Shown piece by piece: positions 51,301 to 62,124 of a stretch of 64,000 bases of DNA. This DNA comes from Cycloclasticus sp. symbiont of Bathymodiolus heckerae (GTDB lineage: Bacteria; Pseudomonadota; Gammaproteobacteria; Methylococcales; Cycloclasticaceae): contig LWTL01000118.1 in NCBI GenBank assembly GCA_002101235.1, positions 48,541 through 112,540 on the forward strand, read 5' to 3'. Below the pieces are notes generated by a model. The model was not told the DNA's origin, did no database searches, and saw nothing but the letters and a program-made list of their open reading frames with translations. Position 1 is the stretch's first letter, and each line of letters starts with the position of its first letter. The translations under genes and the position numbers were made by a program.

Positions 51301-51738
51301 CGAGCGTGTTTAGCATGTGCATAAAAGCAACTCTAAATACAGTAATCATGATAACGATTGTTCGCCAACATGGCTATCTATCGTTGAATTACACCTCTCC
51401 TTTGGGAGATAAGTTTCGTAGGAACGGACATTTTACTCCGCTTCACATAACAAATTATGAATGCATCAGTCTTTAACTGACATTCAAAAAGGGTTTTATT
51501 TGCTCAACCCTTGATGAGCGACTATTAATTGCCCGCGAACAACAGAAATTTAATACAGACATTGTAAAAGTTGCCCATTAAAACATTAATGCCTCTATGT
51601 CTGAACTTCGTGAGAAACCAAGTGTTTTTAAACAAAAAAACTATATTAAAGATAATCAACTAAAATAAATGAATCTATTTTCAATATCTCACAGCTCTAT
51701 TGTTTCTGTTCGCCGCGCAGCACCAGGAAAAGAATTAA
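51301..51738 (+). promoter_or_regulatory. Long 5' leader of rne
   Basis: No gene is present in this stretch. Small hairpins are visible: TCTCC/GGAGA at 51396-51409 and a 7-bp AAGGGTT/AACCCTT stem at 51489-51512 with a 10-base loop. In E. coli rne has a 361-base leader whose hairpins let RNase E limit its own mRNA. A leader of similar length here suggests the same feedback, but I cannot align the structures by eye. Confidence 0.45.
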
Positions 51739-54150
51739 ATGAAAAGAATGTTAATCAATGCAACTCACTCCGAGGAGTTGAGAGTTGCTCTTGTCGATGG
51801 ACAAAAACTATACGATCTTGATATTGAGGTTCCTGCTAGAGAGCAGAAGAAATCTAATGTCTACAAAGGGCTTATTACCCGAGTTGAACGCAGTTTAGAA
51901 GCCGTTTTTGTTGACTATGGCGCAGACCGCCATGGCTTTCTACCTTTTAAAGAGATCACCGGCCAAGCTATTGGCTTAGACACACACGACATAAAAGACA
52001 AAAGCCAAATCAAAGAAGGTTTGGAGATTGTCGTTCAAGTTGAAAAAGAAGAGCGTGGCAACAAAGGCGCAGCCCTTACGACACAGGTAAGCTTAGCGGG
52101 CAGCTATTTGGTTCTCATGCCTAATAATCCGGGTGCCGGTGGTATATCCCGCCGTATTGATGGCGATAACAGAACTGCCTTACGCGAAGTTCTCGATCAA
52201 CTGGATATCCCAGAAACTGTCGGTCTTATTGTTCGTACAGCGGGTGTAGGCAAGTCTGTTGAAGAATTACAATGGGATTTAAACTACCTAACACACCTCG
52301 CTGATGCTATTAGCCTCGCATCAAAAGACAGGAAGGCACCTTATTTAATCTTCCAAGAAAGCAATTTCGTTATTCGTTCTATTCGTGATTACCTACGCGC
52401 AGATATTGATGAAGTGCTTATTGATAGCAATGCTTCTTATCAGTTAGCTCATGATTTTATGCAGCAAATCATGCCGCAATTTTTATCACGCGTTAAATTG
52501 TATAGCGACCCCGTACCATTATTTACACGCTACCAGATTGAAAGCCAAATTGAGACCGCATACGGCCGTGAAGTTCCCCTTCCATCCGGTGGCTCTATTG
52601 TTGTAGACCCAACAGAAGCGCTCACGTCTATTGATATCAACTCTGCCCGCGCAACCAAAGGGGCCGACTTTGAAACCACCGCGCTTAATATCAACTTAGA
52701 AGCTGCCGACGAAATTGCGAGACAATTACGCATTCGTGATATGGGTGGTTTATTTGTTATCGATTTCATTGACATGGGGCCAAGCAAGCACCAGCGCATG
52801 GTTGAAAATCGTATCAAAGAAGCCATGAAGCACGACAGAGCACGTATTCAGTTCAGCCGCATCTCTCGCTTCGGTTTATTAGAAATGTCTCGTCAACGTA
52901 TTCACTCATCCTTGACAGAATCCAGCCTCCCCGTTTGTCCGCGCTGTCATGGTCAGGGGACAATACGTAGCGTTGAATCATTATCTTTATCTATCATCCG
53001 AATTTTAGAAGAAGAAGCAATGAAGGAGCACACCGCTCGCGTCATTGTTCAGGTTCCAATTGACTGCGCAACATTCGTCTTAAATGAGAAGCGTTCTGAA
53101 GTAGAGCAAATTGAAAAAACGCATAAAGTTTCTCTCGTCATTGTGCCTAATAAACACCTTGAAACACCTCACTATGAAATAGAGAGAATTCGTACAAAAG
53201 AAGTAAAAGAAGACAGCGCAGCAAGCCATGAACGAGTCCCACACGAAGATAAACGGGAAGTGAAGCCTTATCAACGTGATCCCGTTGTTCAACAAAAGGC
53301 GGCCGTACAAAATGTTATGCCAACCACACAGCGCCCAACAGCACCGATAGCAGTAGAAAAAACTACAAGTGAAGGATTCTTTAAACGTATTATTAACAAA
53401 ATACTCCCCTCTGCAACCGCTGTAGAAGACGTTAAAAAAGAAGCTCCTAAAAGAAGCAACTCAAGGCGCCCACAACAAAACCGCCAACAAAATGCAAAGC
53501 AAGGCGAAGGGCAAAACAAAAACAGAAATAGAAACCGGAATAGAAGTAGGAACAAGAACGTTCAAAACCGAGATAACACCCAAAATCAAGATTCACAGAA
53601 CAAACCTGAGAATAACCAGCAGCAATCAAAAGCAACTGGGGAGCAGAGTAAGTCGGATACTATACAAAAACAGGCTAAAACAAATGCTGACGCAGGCAAA
53701 TCTAATAACACCGGTAACACTGAAAAACCGGCAGGTACTCGCAGACGTAGAAGGCCTAGGCGCTCAACTACTAACCAAGAAGGTAGCAGTAATAAAGTAG
53801 CTAATGATAATCCTAGCAATGTTGAAAAAAGTGCTTCTGAACCAGCAGCTATTTCAGAAAAGCAATCTGCCCCTGCCCCACAAAAGGCACCTGTAGAAAA
53901 AGCAAAACAAACGCCACCTAAAGCAAAGAGCCCTGAAGTTACAGAGTCTGCATCATCAGACAAAACCAGCGTACGCCAACCTCGTAGAAGAAGGCGAAAT
54001 TCTGAGGCCAGCGTTAGAAAGCCTAAAGCAGTTAACACCAGCGGCACTGACACGGCAACGGAACAGCCTCAAAAGCCAACAACAGTAAGCACAAAACCTG
54101 ACCCTAAACCTGTAGCGCGTGAAAAACCTACTGATACCCCAAAAAGCTAA
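51739..54150 (+). CDS. rne: Ribonuclease E
   Basis: The essential endoribonuclease of mRNA decay and rRNA/tRNA processing. The catalytic half has the S1 domain (about 36-120), the DNase I-like core with metal-binding D in [20 protein letters not shown] and VIDFIDMG, and the zinc-link C400 and C403 (CPRCHG). From about residue 490 the protein is a low-complexity, Arg/Asn/Gln/Lys-rich tail that serves as RNA-binding and degradosome scaffold. At 803 residues it is shorter than E. coli (1061), with the loss in the tail. The tail has several RRRRR-type clusters. It ends before a strong terminator. Confidence 0.96.
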   Translation: MKRMLINATHSEELRVALVDGQKLYDLDIEVPAREQKKSNVYKGLITRVERSLEAVFVDYGADRHGFLPFKEITGQAIGLDTHDIKDKSQIKEGLEIVVQVEKEERGNKGAALTTQVSLAGSYLVLMPNNPGAGGISRRIDGDNRTALREVLDQLDIPETVGLIVRTAGVGKSVEELQWDLNYLTHLADAISLASKDRKAPYLIFQESNFVIRSIRDYLRADIDEVLIDSNASYQLAHDFMQQIMPQFLSRVKLYSDPVPLFTRYQIESQIETAYGREVPLPSGGSIVVDPTEALTSIDINSARATKGADFETTALNINLEAADEIARQLRIRDMGGLFVIDFIDMGPSKHQRMVENRIKEAMKHDRARIQFSRISRFGLLEMSRQRIHSSLTESSLPVCPRCHGQGTIRSVESLSLSIIRILEEEAMKEHTARVIVQVPIDCATFVLNEKRSEVEQIEKTHKVSLVIVPNKHLETPHYEIERIRTKEVKEDSAASHERVPHEDKREVKPYQRDPVVQQKAAVQNVMPTTQRPTAPIAVEKTTSEGFFKRIINKILPSATAVEDVKKEAPKRSNSRRPQQNRQQNAKQGEGQNKNRNRNRNRSRNKNVQNRDNTQNQDSQNKPENNQQQSKATGEQSKSDTIQKQAKTNADAGKSNNTGNTEKPAGTRRRRRPRRSTTNQEGSSNKVANDNPSNVEKSASEPAAISEKQSAPAPQKAPVEKAKQTPPKAKSPEVTESASSDKTSVRQPRRRRRNSEASVRKPKAVNTSGTDTATEQPQKPTTVSTKPDPKPVAREKPTDTPKS

Positions 54151-54171
54151 CAACCAGCCTTTTGTAATCAT

Positions 54172-54200
54172 AAAAAAACCGGCTTTTGCCGGTTTTTTTT
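54172..54200. terminator. Bidirectional rho-independent terminator between rne and the GDPD gene
   Basis: AAAACCGGC/GCCGGTTTT forms a tight stem with a TTTT loop, flanked by an A-run on the left and a T-run on the right, so it can stop transcription from both rne and the convergent glycerophosphodiesterase gene. Confidence 0.92.
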
Positions 54201-54224
54201 CACTCTTCTTTTTTCCTGCACCAC

Positions 54225-54902
54225 TTATTGATAATGCCTCACTCGGTCAGGAAAATTACTATAAACACCGTCCACGCCCAAGTCTCGCATCCTTTGGAGA
54301 TCAGTATATTCATTAACCGTGTAAACATAGACCAATAAGCCGGCAAGGTGCGCATCATCAACACACATTCTTGAAACCTGCTCCCTACTGAAATGGATCG
54401 AAATGGCATTTAACTCTGCCGCATACTTCAAAGAGCGTTGTTCGTTACCGCTTGCTAAAACACCTATTTTCAACGTCGAATCTAATTTCACTAATTCCTT
54501 TAACGCATCCATCATAAAAGATGAAATAAGCACTTTTTCTCTATGCCCCTTACTTAATTTAGCAAGTAAAGTAACCACTGCATTAGCTGCTCCAACACTC
54601 TTTAATTCTATATTTAAACCTACTTGCCTCTTTGTTAAATCGAGTACCTCTTGCAATGTAGGGATTCGCTCGCCCTTACCTGCATCCAGCACACGTATCT
54701 CCTCAAAACTATAATCTTCTAAATCACCCGTTCCATTAGTTGTTCTGTCTAACGTATCATCGTGAATAACAAGCAGTTGATCATTTACTAAATACACATC
54801 TATTTCTACCCAATCAGCACCCAGCTCAATTGCTTTGCGAATCGATCGCAAGGTGTTTTCAGGTTCATATCCCATTGCACCCCTATGCCCTATACATAAC
54901 AT
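54225..54902 (-). CDS. Glycerophosphodiester phosphodiesterase
   Basis: A 225-residue cytoplasmic GDPD-family TIM barrel, UgpQ-like, that hydrolyses glycerophosphodiesters to glycerol 3-phosphate and an alcohol. The catalytic pair of histidines is in CIGHRGAMGYEPENT and VIHDDTLDRTTNGTG. The acidic metal ligands E in WVEIDVYL and E in LNIELKS are present. No signal peptide. Confidence 0.93.
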   Translation of the reverse strand: MLCIGHRGAMGYEPENTLRSIRKAIELGADWVEIDVYLVNDQLLVIHDDTLDRTTNGTGDLEDYSFEEIRVLDAGKGERIPTLQEVLDLTKRQVGLNIELKSVGAANAVVTLLAKLSKGHREKVLISSFMMDALKELVKLDSTLKIGVLASGNEQRSLKYAAELNAISIHFSREQVSRMCVDDAHLAGLLVYVYTVNEYTDLQRMRDLGVDGVYSNFPDRVRHYQ

Positions 54903-54998
54903 GGTTTCTCTCCAGAGTTCTTATACTTAACATTCTAAGCCTATAAGCTATTTTTAAAAATAGGATAGAATGGCAACTTTTCTTAGCCGACAAAACCA

Positions 54999-56153
54999 AT
55001 GAACATAGACATAAGCAGTGAATTCAATTTAGACGATGATGTTATTTATTTGAATCACGCCGCCGTTGCTCCTTGGCCACTCAGAACCGAAAAAGCAGTC
55101 AATGCATTTTGTCGTGAAAATGTCACTATCGGCTCCAAAAAATATGCAAACTGGCTCAAAGTTGAAAGTCATTTAAAGCAGCAATTAGTCCAACTCCTAC
55201 ATGCGGAGTCAGCTGATGAAATCGCTTTAGTTAAAAATACATCAGAAGCGCTCTCCTTTGTTGCTTATGGCTTAGACTGGAATGCTAACGACAATATCGT
55301 CACTAGTGACGAAGAATTCCCATCTAACATGATCCCTTGGGAGTCACTATCAAACCAAGGTGTTAGTGTTAAAAAAACAGTTTTAAAAAACGCTTCCGAC
55401 CCGACTGCTGCACTGATCGATAATATCGACCATAACACACGCCTATTAACCATTAGCTCCGTACAGTATGCTTCTGGCCTGCGTGTAGACCTTGAGCGTT
55501 TAGGTGTGGCCTGTCGGCAAAAGAACGTTCTATTTTGTATTGATGCTATTCAATCTATTGGCGCTTTCCCTGTCGACGTACAACGCTACCAAGCCGACTT
55601 TATGATGGCTGATGGCCATAAATGGATGCTTGGGCCAGAAGGACTCGGAGTATTTTACTGCCGCAAACAGGTTCAAAAAAAATTAAAGCTTACCCAATTC
55701 GGCTGGCACATGGTTGAAGACATGGGGAATTACGATACGCCTTTATGGTCAACTGCTCAGTCAGCACGTCGCTTTGAATGCGGCAGCCCCAACATGTTAA
55801 GCATCCATGCCTTATCGGCTAGCCTTAGCCTGTTATTAGATATTGGGTTAGATAACATCGAAGAAAAAGTCATCAAGCGGGGTCAGTACATCATTAACAA
55901 AGTTAAACAAAACAAGCACCTTACCTTGCTGACAAATCCTGACGAGTATGGGAACAATATCATTGTTTTTAAACCATCTAACAACCTTACTGATGATTTG
56001 TTTGAGAACTTAGTATCACAGAACGTTGTATGCGCTAAACGCGGAGGCGGCATTCGGTTTTCTCCGCACTTTTATACACCTTTTAAAATTATTGATCGCG
56101 CATTTGTATTGATTAATAGTTTCTTAGAAGCCTCCTCCTCTAAGAGCACCTAG
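54999..56153 (+). CDS. Class V aminotransferase (cysteine desulfurase-like)
   Basis: A 384-residue PLP enzyme of fold type I. YLNHAAVAPWP opens it. VKNTSEALSFVAYG binds the phosphate, FCIDAIQSIGAFPVD carries the Asp/Gln pair, and the Schiff-base lysine is in MADGHKWMLGPEGLG. The group includes selenocysteine lyase and isopenicillin-epimerase-like proteins. No flexible catalytic Cys loop typical of IscS is evident, so the substrate is open. It stands between the GDPD gene and the GGDEF-EAL gene. Confidence 0.85.
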   Translation: MNIDISSEFNLDDDVIYLNHAAVAPWPLRTEKAVNAFCRENVTIGSKKYANWLKVESHLKQQLVQLLHAESADEIALVKNTSEALSFVAYGLDWNANDNIVTSDEEFPSNMIPWESLSNQGVSVKKTVLKNASDPTAALIDNIDHNTRLLTISSVQYASGLRVDLERLGVACRQKNVLFCIDAIQSIGAFPVDVQRYQADFMMADGHKWMLGPEGLGVFYCRKQVQKKLKLTQFGWHMVEDMGNYDTPLWSTAQSARRFECGSPNMLSIHALSASLSLLLDIGLDNIEEKVIKRGQYIINKVKQNKHLTLLTNPDEYGNNIIVFKPSNNLTDDLFENLVSQNVVCAKRGGGIRFSPHFYTPFKIIDRAFVLINSFLEASSSKST

Positions 56154-56165
56154 AGCAGAACCTCT

Positions 56166-59132
56166 CTAACCGATATCTACTCCCAATATCTCTAGTCGAC
56201 TTCCACGCCAGTATAGCTCCAATATTTCACCAAATGGAATGGGTTTGCTAAACAAATAGCCTTGCCCAATTTCACAACCTCTTTCCTTTAAGAAGGCATA
56301 TTGCTCTTCTGTTTCAATACCTTCAGCTACCGTGGTCAATTTGAGTCGCTTAGCCATCGCTATGATCGCATCAACAATAGCAGCATCATCCGCGTCTTCT
56401 GTAATATCCTTCACGAAGGCCCTATCAATTTTCAAAATATCGATAGGAAAACGTTTCAAATAAGCCAGCGATGAATAACCTGTTCCAAAATCATCCATCG
56501 CAATATCTATACCTAGCTTTTTAATACCATTTAGTATATCCATCGTTAGATCAGAGTCATCCATCATCAGGCTCTCTGTGATTTCTAATTCAATATTACT
56601 TGCTGAAATACCCGTTTCATTAAGTGCGCGCTCAATACTATCTAATATTTGCATACTTCCAAACTGGCGCTCTGATAAATTAATCGCTATTTTACCGGGG
56701 CTATAGCCTAGAGCAACCAGTGTACTAATAGCGCGACAGGTTTCAAAAATAACCCATTCGCCTACTTGCACCATTAACCCTGACTCCTCAAGAACTGGTA
56801 TGAATTCGAACGGCGATATCAAGCCTTCACCTGGCTTATTCCAACGAATTAACGCTTCTGCTCCTACAATTTCACGTGTTTGCATATTAATTTTAGGTTG
56901 GTAGTGCAACTCAAACTCATTATGCTCAACAGCTTTCTTTAAAGCTTGCGATAAACGGGCGAATCTTTCACCCGTATCACCAAGGTGGGAGGCATAGAAA
57001 CTGTAACGGTTACGCCCGGATTTCTTTGCTTCATACATCGCTGAATCAGCAGAACTTAGCAAATCACCTCTGGTAGCCCCATCTTGGGGGTAGCGGCTAA
57101 CCCCAATACTGCCACCAGTAAATACTTCTTTTTCCTTATATGTCATCACCCGAGAAAGCTCATCTAAAATATTCTTAGCTACTTTCTCTATACCCAAGGA
57201 GCTTTCAATACCATCGATAATAATCGTGAATTCATCCCCACCTAAACGTGCGAGTATGTCTGACTCACGTAGCACTGAACGCATCCGAGTTGCCACTTCT
57301 TTTAAAACCATGTCGCCGGCATCGTGTCCCATGGAGTCGTTTATATGTTTAAATCGATCAAGATCAACAAACAGAACAGCGAACTCTGTTGAGTTGCGCT
57401 TTGCCTTTAGAATAGCTTCGTCTAGGTAAATATTAAACAAGTCTCGGTTTGGCAGGCTAGTCAACGAATCATAATTAGCCAATTGATATAGCTTCTCATT
57501 CGCTAATTTTCTTTCTGTTATATCTTCATGCAACCAAATCGAGCTACTTTCATCGTCTGAGCCTGTGCCCTTACCACTCATTTTGCACCAAAAAATCGTT
57601 CCATCTGCTCTGAGCAATTCAAGCTCAATAACATACACTTCACCTTTTGCTAGCGCCGCATAACCATTCTTACCCACTTCACGGTAAAGCTCTTCAGATT
57701 TATAAATAAACCGCGAGTTTTTCCCTAAAAAATCTTCTTCGCTATAACCAAAAATTGATAATAACTTCTGATTAGCCCTTAGGTATTTTCTATCTCTAAG
57801 CCAGCCAATACCTACATCCGCATTATCGAAAATAAGCTCTTGCTCTGTAATAACCTCCTCATTGCTTTGTGCGAATGCATTAAAGTCTTCCCATATAGAT
57901 GAAAATTCAGCAGGCACTGATTCACCTACCGGTAACCTAGCCGTCAAGTCACCATGCGTTAAACGCTCCATTGTGGTATTTAACAATTCTGTAGGGTTGT
58001 TAATTTGACGAGCAATTACAGCTAACAGCCAACCAAGTAATAATACAAATACGAAACTAATGACAACTAACACCAAGATACTCAATCGAGATATTTTTTC
58101 AATTTCATTCACCGCTTTAGCAACAACAACCTTAGTCATCACCGCCATTAAGGTTAAATCATTTTCAATAACATCCAAACCAAGCTGGAAACTTTTTGAT
58201 GCATTGGCGAGTGCTAAATTAGAGGCAAACCTTTTTTTAATGAGCTTTGTTAATAAGCCATCACCTAACAAGCGACTATTAACACCTTTTAGCTTTAGCG
58301 ACATTTCATTCGTCAACTGATACAAAGCATGTAACGAAGAAAGAGGTTTCGTCAGCTTAGCAACTTGTTTGATCGCATTTTCAACCTGTTTCAAATTTTG
58401 CGTAAGCTGGTTGCTGTTAATATTAATAAGCTGATCAATGTTATCAACATATATTAATACCGACACGCTATTAGCCAACTCTGCCATTTTTATACCTAAC
58501 GATAAATTCGCCCTTACCAATGCATTATTTTTCGTGATGTTTGAATGCATATTCCTCGCATCTATTAATGCGATTTTTCCACTTAATGCTTCGCGAAGAA
58601 TGATTAACTCCTCAAACGAAGATAGTGTTTCTTTTTTAAATGAATTTAACGCGGCCGTACTTCTTTGGTTACCAAGTTTTAATGATTGCAGCATTAAGAT
58701 GTTTTGCGCTAAGTCAGCATGATGCCTATCCAATTCACCTTTAACCGACAGTAACTTCTCATCTTCTTTAACAAGTTGATGTAGTAATAAAAGGTTATTA
58801 TTAGTTTTACTTGTTAGTGTAGTAATAAAATCACGTTGAACAGCCTCTTCGCCGCCTTGCATAATCGCTCCCTGCAACAACGCATAATTCACTAAGTTTT
58901 CCTCAATATCCCTTTCCAATACGGTTATAAGAAGAATTTGACGCGTGAATAGCTCTTGATAATGCATCGTTACACGGTTTCCAACAGCATAGATAACTAG
59001 CATGCTAAAGAAAGCCACCGAGACAAGCTTAACTACTAAAGCAATTAGCTCTTTAATTGAAAGCTGATGCAGCTTTACATCTACTTTTTCCTTCCAGCTT
59101 GTAGTTTTTAGACCCTCCATTTCTTCTATCAC
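56166..59132 (-). CDS. Membrane PAS-GGDEF-EAL cyclic di-GMP protein
   Basis: A 988-residue sensor-effector. A membrane helix (about 33-55) and a second one (about 350-372) enclose a roughly 290-residue helical periplasmic region. HAMP (about 374-425), PAS/PAC (about 436-560), GGDEF (about 565-730) and EAL (about 740-985) follow. The GGDEF motif is intact (ARLGGDEFTIII), and the EAL motif is AEALIRW with downstream DDFGTGYSSL and ITESLMMDDSD-type metal residues. Both synthesis and hydrolysis of c-di-GMP are possible. The start overlaps the end of the binding-protein gene by 4 bp. Confidence 0.93.
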   Translation of the reverse strand: MIEEMEGLKTTSWKEKVDVKLHQLSIKELIALVVKLVSVAFFSMLVIYAVGNRVTMHYQELFTRQILLITVLERDIEENLVNYALLQGAIMQGGEEAVQRDFITTLTSKTNNNLLLLHQLVKEDEKLLSVKGELDRHHADLAQNILMLQSLKLGNQRSTAALNSFKKETLSSFEELIILREALSGKIALIDARNMHSNITKNNALVRANLSLGIKMAELANSVSVLIYVDNIDQLININSNQLTQNLKQVENAIKQVAKLTKPLSSLHALYQLTNEMSLKLKGVNSRLLGDGLLTKLIKKRFASNLALANASKSFQLGLDVIENDLTLMAVMTKVVVAKAVNEIEKISRLSILVLVVISFVFVLLLGWLLAVIARQINNPTELLNTTMERLTHGDLTARLPVGESVPAEFSSIWEDFNAFAQSNEEVITEQELIFDNADVGIGWLRDRKYLRANQKLLSIFGYSEEDFLGKNSRFIYKSEELYREVGKNGYAALAKGEVYVIELELLRADGTIFWCKMSGKGTGSDDESSSIWLHEDITERKLANEKLYQLANYDSLTSLPNRDLFNIYLDEAILKAKRNSTEFAVLFVDLDRFKHINDSMGHDAGDMVLKEVATRMRSVLRESDILARLGGDEFTIIIDGIESSLGIEKVAKNILDELSRVMTYKEKEVFTGGSIGVSRYPQDGATRGDLLSSADSAMYEAKKSGRNRYSFYASHLGDTGERFARLSQALKKAVEHNEFELHYQPKINMQTREIVGAEALIRWNKPGEGLISPFEFIPVLEESGLMVQVGEWVIFETCRAISTLVALGYSPGKIAINLSERQFGSMQILDSIERALNETGISASNIELEITESLMMDDSDLTMDILNGIKKLGIDIAMDDFGTGYSSLAYLKRFPIDILKIDRAFVKDITEDADDAAIVDAIIAMAKRLKLTTVAEGIETEEQYAFLKERGCEIGQGYLFSKPIPFGEILELYWRGSRLEILGVDIG

Positions 59133-60301
59133 TGTTTGCTAACATCCTGTTGTTTGAATTGTCCATTTTCAATACGGTTTAACCATACCGTCTGACTTGC
59201 CTGCTTATTGCCTTCACTGAATGAAAGCCCGCGTATAGCGGTACCCAACTTCAATCTTTCTAACTGGCTAGTGGCTAATAAAACAGCTTGTTTGTTAATA
59301 TCACCCTCTATCGATTGCAAAATTTCTATAAATATTTTTGCAACGATATACCCTTCCAAAGAGATGACATTACTGTCCATGATTTTTTCTTTTACTAGAG
59401 CCGCCTTATATCCCTTTATCAGTTCTGTTTCTATCTCAAAACTCGGAACAACTTCGGTTATAAAAACGCCTTCTGAACTTTCACCCAAACTATCTAATAG
59501 AGGCTGACTGCCAGTAAATGAAATATTATAAAATTTAATATTTGGCCGTTCAGCTTTCAATATCGTTATAAATTTAGATGAAGCGGCATAACTACCCACC
59601 ATAATAATTGCTTTCGGAGGCACATCTGCTGTCAGGATATTTGCGACTGATTGCTCAACATTCACAGTATTACGACGGTACCTAACATGAAGCAACTGCT
59701 CTCCTTCATCAAAGCCGACCGACTTTAGCTTCTCAATAGCTCCGTTATAACCCGCGTCACCATAAGAGTCGTTTTGAGTAAAAAAAGCAATTTCATTAGG
59801 TTTTATACCCTTGCTTAAAATATGCCTAATCATTAAGGCTGTTTCTTGTTTATAGCTAGCCCTATAGTTGTAGATGCAGCAATTACTCTCATCTCTTAAT
59901 ACGCCAGCACCCGTATAAGCCCCCAGCATAAGTACTTTATTATCATTCGCTATCGGTACAGTTAGCATTACTGTTGGCGTCCCTGTATTGCCCAATACAG
60001 CTAGAACTTTTTCTTGATCAATCAATACCCGCATGTTCGCGGCTGCCTTTAATGGCTGATAAGCATCATCTAACGCAATTAATCTGATTTTTCGTCCATT
60101 AATACCACCAGAAGAATTAACTTCAGAGAAACCGAGTTCTAAGCCAACTTTCATCTGCTGACCAAGTGTCGCACTTAAACCCGATAGCGCCCCTGTCATA
60201 CCAACACGAATGTCATCTACGGCAAACGCAGCGGAAAACGGGCATAAGAGTATGGTGCTAACCAGCAGGTTTCTTAGCTTATAGAATACAATGCTTCTCA
60301 T
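59129..60301 (-). CDS. Periplasmic substrate-binding protein (Leu/Ile/Val-type)
   Basis: A 390-residue exported protein with a signal peptide (about 1-27, ending AAFA) and the type I periplasmic binding fold. Marks are IRVGMTGALSGLSATLGQQM, GRKIRLIALDDAYQPLKAAAN and VLGNTGTPTVM. It resembles amino acid or urea-type binding proteins. No permease or ATPase genes are adjacent. It is coupled by a 4-bp overlap to the GGDEF-EAL gene, so it more likely senses for that protein than feeds a transporter. Confidence 0.9.
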   Translation of the reverse strand: MRSIVFYKLRNLLVSTILLCPFSAAFAVDDIRVGMTGALSGLSATLGQQMKVGLELGFSEVNSSGGINGRKIRLIALDDAYQPLKAAANMRVLIDQEKVLAVLGNTGTPTVMLTVPIANDNKVLMLGAYTGAGVLRDESNCCIYNYRASYKQETALMIRHILSKGIKPNEIAFFTQNDSYGDAGYNGAIEKLKSVGFDEGEQLLHVRYRRNTVNVEQSVANILTADVPPKAIIMVGSYAASSKFITILKAERPNIKFYNISFTGSQPLLDSLGESSEGVFITEVVPSFEIETELIKGYKAALVKEKIMDSNVISLEGYIVAKIFIEILQSIEGDINKQAVLLATSQLERLKLGTAIRGLSFSEGNKQASQTVWLNRIENGQFKQQDVSKQ

Positions 60302-60478
60302 AAAAATATCATTTGTTAGCGGTTCTCAGCTTTATTACCCTATATAGTTAAAGTCTAGTTGAAGATTTCATTTATTCAATCATTAGCAAAAAAATCGCAT
60401 ACTGAAATGTTAATTACTCTGTGCAAATAGATATAATAAACTTAACGAAATAAGCACTATTTAAATTACAAATTTATT

Positions 60479-61681
60479 ATGAAAAATTCAACAACAGTTC
60501 TTGTAGGCTCTATTCCAATTGGGCACGATCACCCTGTCGTCATTCAATCCATGACTAACACAGATACGGCCGATATTGAAAGAACCGTCAAACAAGTACA
60601 GCAATTAGCCAATGCCGGTTCAGAATTGGTACGAATAACCGTCAACTCTGAAGCCGCCGCTTCTGCCGTCGCTAGTATTAGAGAAAAGCTTGATGCCTTA
60701 GGCTGTAACGTTCCCTTGGTTGGAGACTTCCATTTTAATGGTCACAAATTGCTAGCCAAATACCCATGTTGCGCACAAGCACTGGCAAAATATCGAATTA
60801 ACCCAGGAAATGTTGGCCGCGGCAGTAAGCGTGACCCTCAGTTCGCACAAATGATTGAGTTTGCTATTAAGTACGATAAACCCGTTCGCATTGGTGTTAA
60901 CTGGGGAAGTTTAGACCCTTCTGTTTTAGCACGATTAATGGATGAAAATTCAACATCCAGCACACCCAGAGACTCTGTAGTTGTTATGCACGATGCGGTG
61001 ATCACATCAGCCTTGGAAAGCGCTGAAAAAGCTCGTGAACTGGGTTTAGCAAAAGATAAAATTCTACTGTCTTGCAAAATGAGTGCGGTTCAAGATCTTA
61101 TCTCTGTTTACCAAGACCTTGCCTCACGTTGTGATTACCCACTTCATCTAGGTTTAACAGAAGCCGGCATGGGCAGTAAGGGTATTGTTTCTTCAACCGC
61201 TGCTTTAGCTGTTTTATTGCAACAAGGCATTGGGAATACCATTCGAATTTCATTAACTCCCGACCCTGGCGGGGATAGGTGTAACGAGGTGATTGTTGCT
61301 CAAGAAATATTGCAGTCCATGGGTATACGCTCATTCACTCCTGCCGTTATTGCTTGCCCTGGTTGCGGGCGTACAACCAGTGATTACTTCCAACAATTAG
61401 CTCAAGATATACAATCTTATTTACGCCATAAAATGCCTGAATGGAAAACACAATATGCCGGTGTGGAAAAAATGAAAGTGGCGGTTATGGGCTGCGTTGT
61501 GAACGGACCAGGGGAAAGCAAGAATGCCAATATTGGTATCAGCCTACCCGGAACAGGTGAAAGACCCGTCGCGCCAGTTTATATAGACGGACAAAAAGAT
61601 GTCACCTTAAAAGGCAACGATATTGCTAAACAATTCCAAGAAATTGTCGAGCAATATGTTATGAAAACCTACCAACAATAA
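60479..61681 (+). CDS. ispG: 4-hydroxy-3-methylbut-2-en-1-yl diphosphate synthase IspG (GcpE)
   Basis: The penultimate enzyme of the MEP isoprenoid pathway, using a 4Fe-4S cluster and flavodoxin. The TIM barrel opens [25 protein letters not shown] and the Fe-S ligands in [10 protein letters not shown] and [10 protein letters not shown] are present. At 400 residues it is slightly longer than E. coli IspG (372). The upstream gap of 177 bp is AT-rich and holds its promoter. Confidence 0.96.
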   Translation: MKNSTTVLVGSIPIGHDHPVVIQSMTNTDTADIERTVKQVQQLANAGSELVRITVNSEAAASAVASIREKLDALGCNVPLVGDFHFNGHKLLAKYPCCAQALAKYRINPGNVGRGSKRDPQFAQMIEFAIKYDKPVRIGVNWGSLDPSVLARLMDENSTSSTPRDSVVVMHDAVITSALESAEKARELGLAKDKILLSCKMSAVQDLISVYQDLASRCDYPLHLGLTEAGMGSKGIVSSTAALAVLLQQGIGNTIRISLTPDPGGDRCNEVIVAQEILQSMGIRSFTPAVIACPGCGRTTSDYFQQLAQDIQSYLRHKMPEWKTQYAGVEKMKVAVMGCVVNGPGESKNANIGISLPGTGERPVAPVYIDGQKDVTLKGNDIAKQFQEIVEQYVMKTYQQ

Positions 61682-61749
61682 ATATTGATTTACTGCTGAT
61701 AGGTGTTGCTACATATAACGTTGTTCTAGCCATAAAAGCGGCTAATTAA

Positions 61750-61965
61750 TTACTCTAAGCCGGTAACTTCTTCTGCTTGAAGACCTTTATCGCCTTTAGT
61801 AACTGTAAATTCAACAGCCTGATTTTCTTTTAATGTACGAAAACCATCGCCTTGTATCGCTCTAAAATGAACGAACACATCTTCACCACCTGCATCTGGC
61901 TGAATAAAACCGAAACCTTTTGAATTATTGAACCATTTCACAATACCACGAACTCTCTCTGACAT
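61750..61965 (-). CDS. Cold shock protein (CspA family)
   Basis: A 71-residue single cold-shock domain that binds single-stranded RNA and DNA. The RNP1 (KGFGFIQ) and RNP2 (VFVHF) motifs are present. It ends in EVTGLE. It is preceded by about 160 bp without a gene, space for the structured leader such genes often have. Confidence 0.95.
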   Translation of the reverse strand: MSERVRGIVKWFNNSKGFGFIQPDAGGEDVFVHFRAIQGDGFRTLKENQAVEFTVTKGDKGLQAEEVTGLE

Positions 61966-62124
61966 CTCTCATCCTCATAAGTAATCTATATAAATCAGAT
62001 GGTTAAGTTATTTTAAAAGCAAATTAATTATTATGTTTCTTGCTTCGCTTAACTCCTCTGAAATCTGAGTATACTAAAACTAATAGAAAAGTCCTAAATT
62101 TTCGTCTTAACTTGATGATTAAAT

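Noticed and set aside
53289..54053. Long minus-strand frames opposite the C-terminal half of rne
   Set aside because: They are Phe/Leu/Cys-rich mirror images of the Lys/Gln/Asn-rich RNase E tail and have no ribosome binding site.
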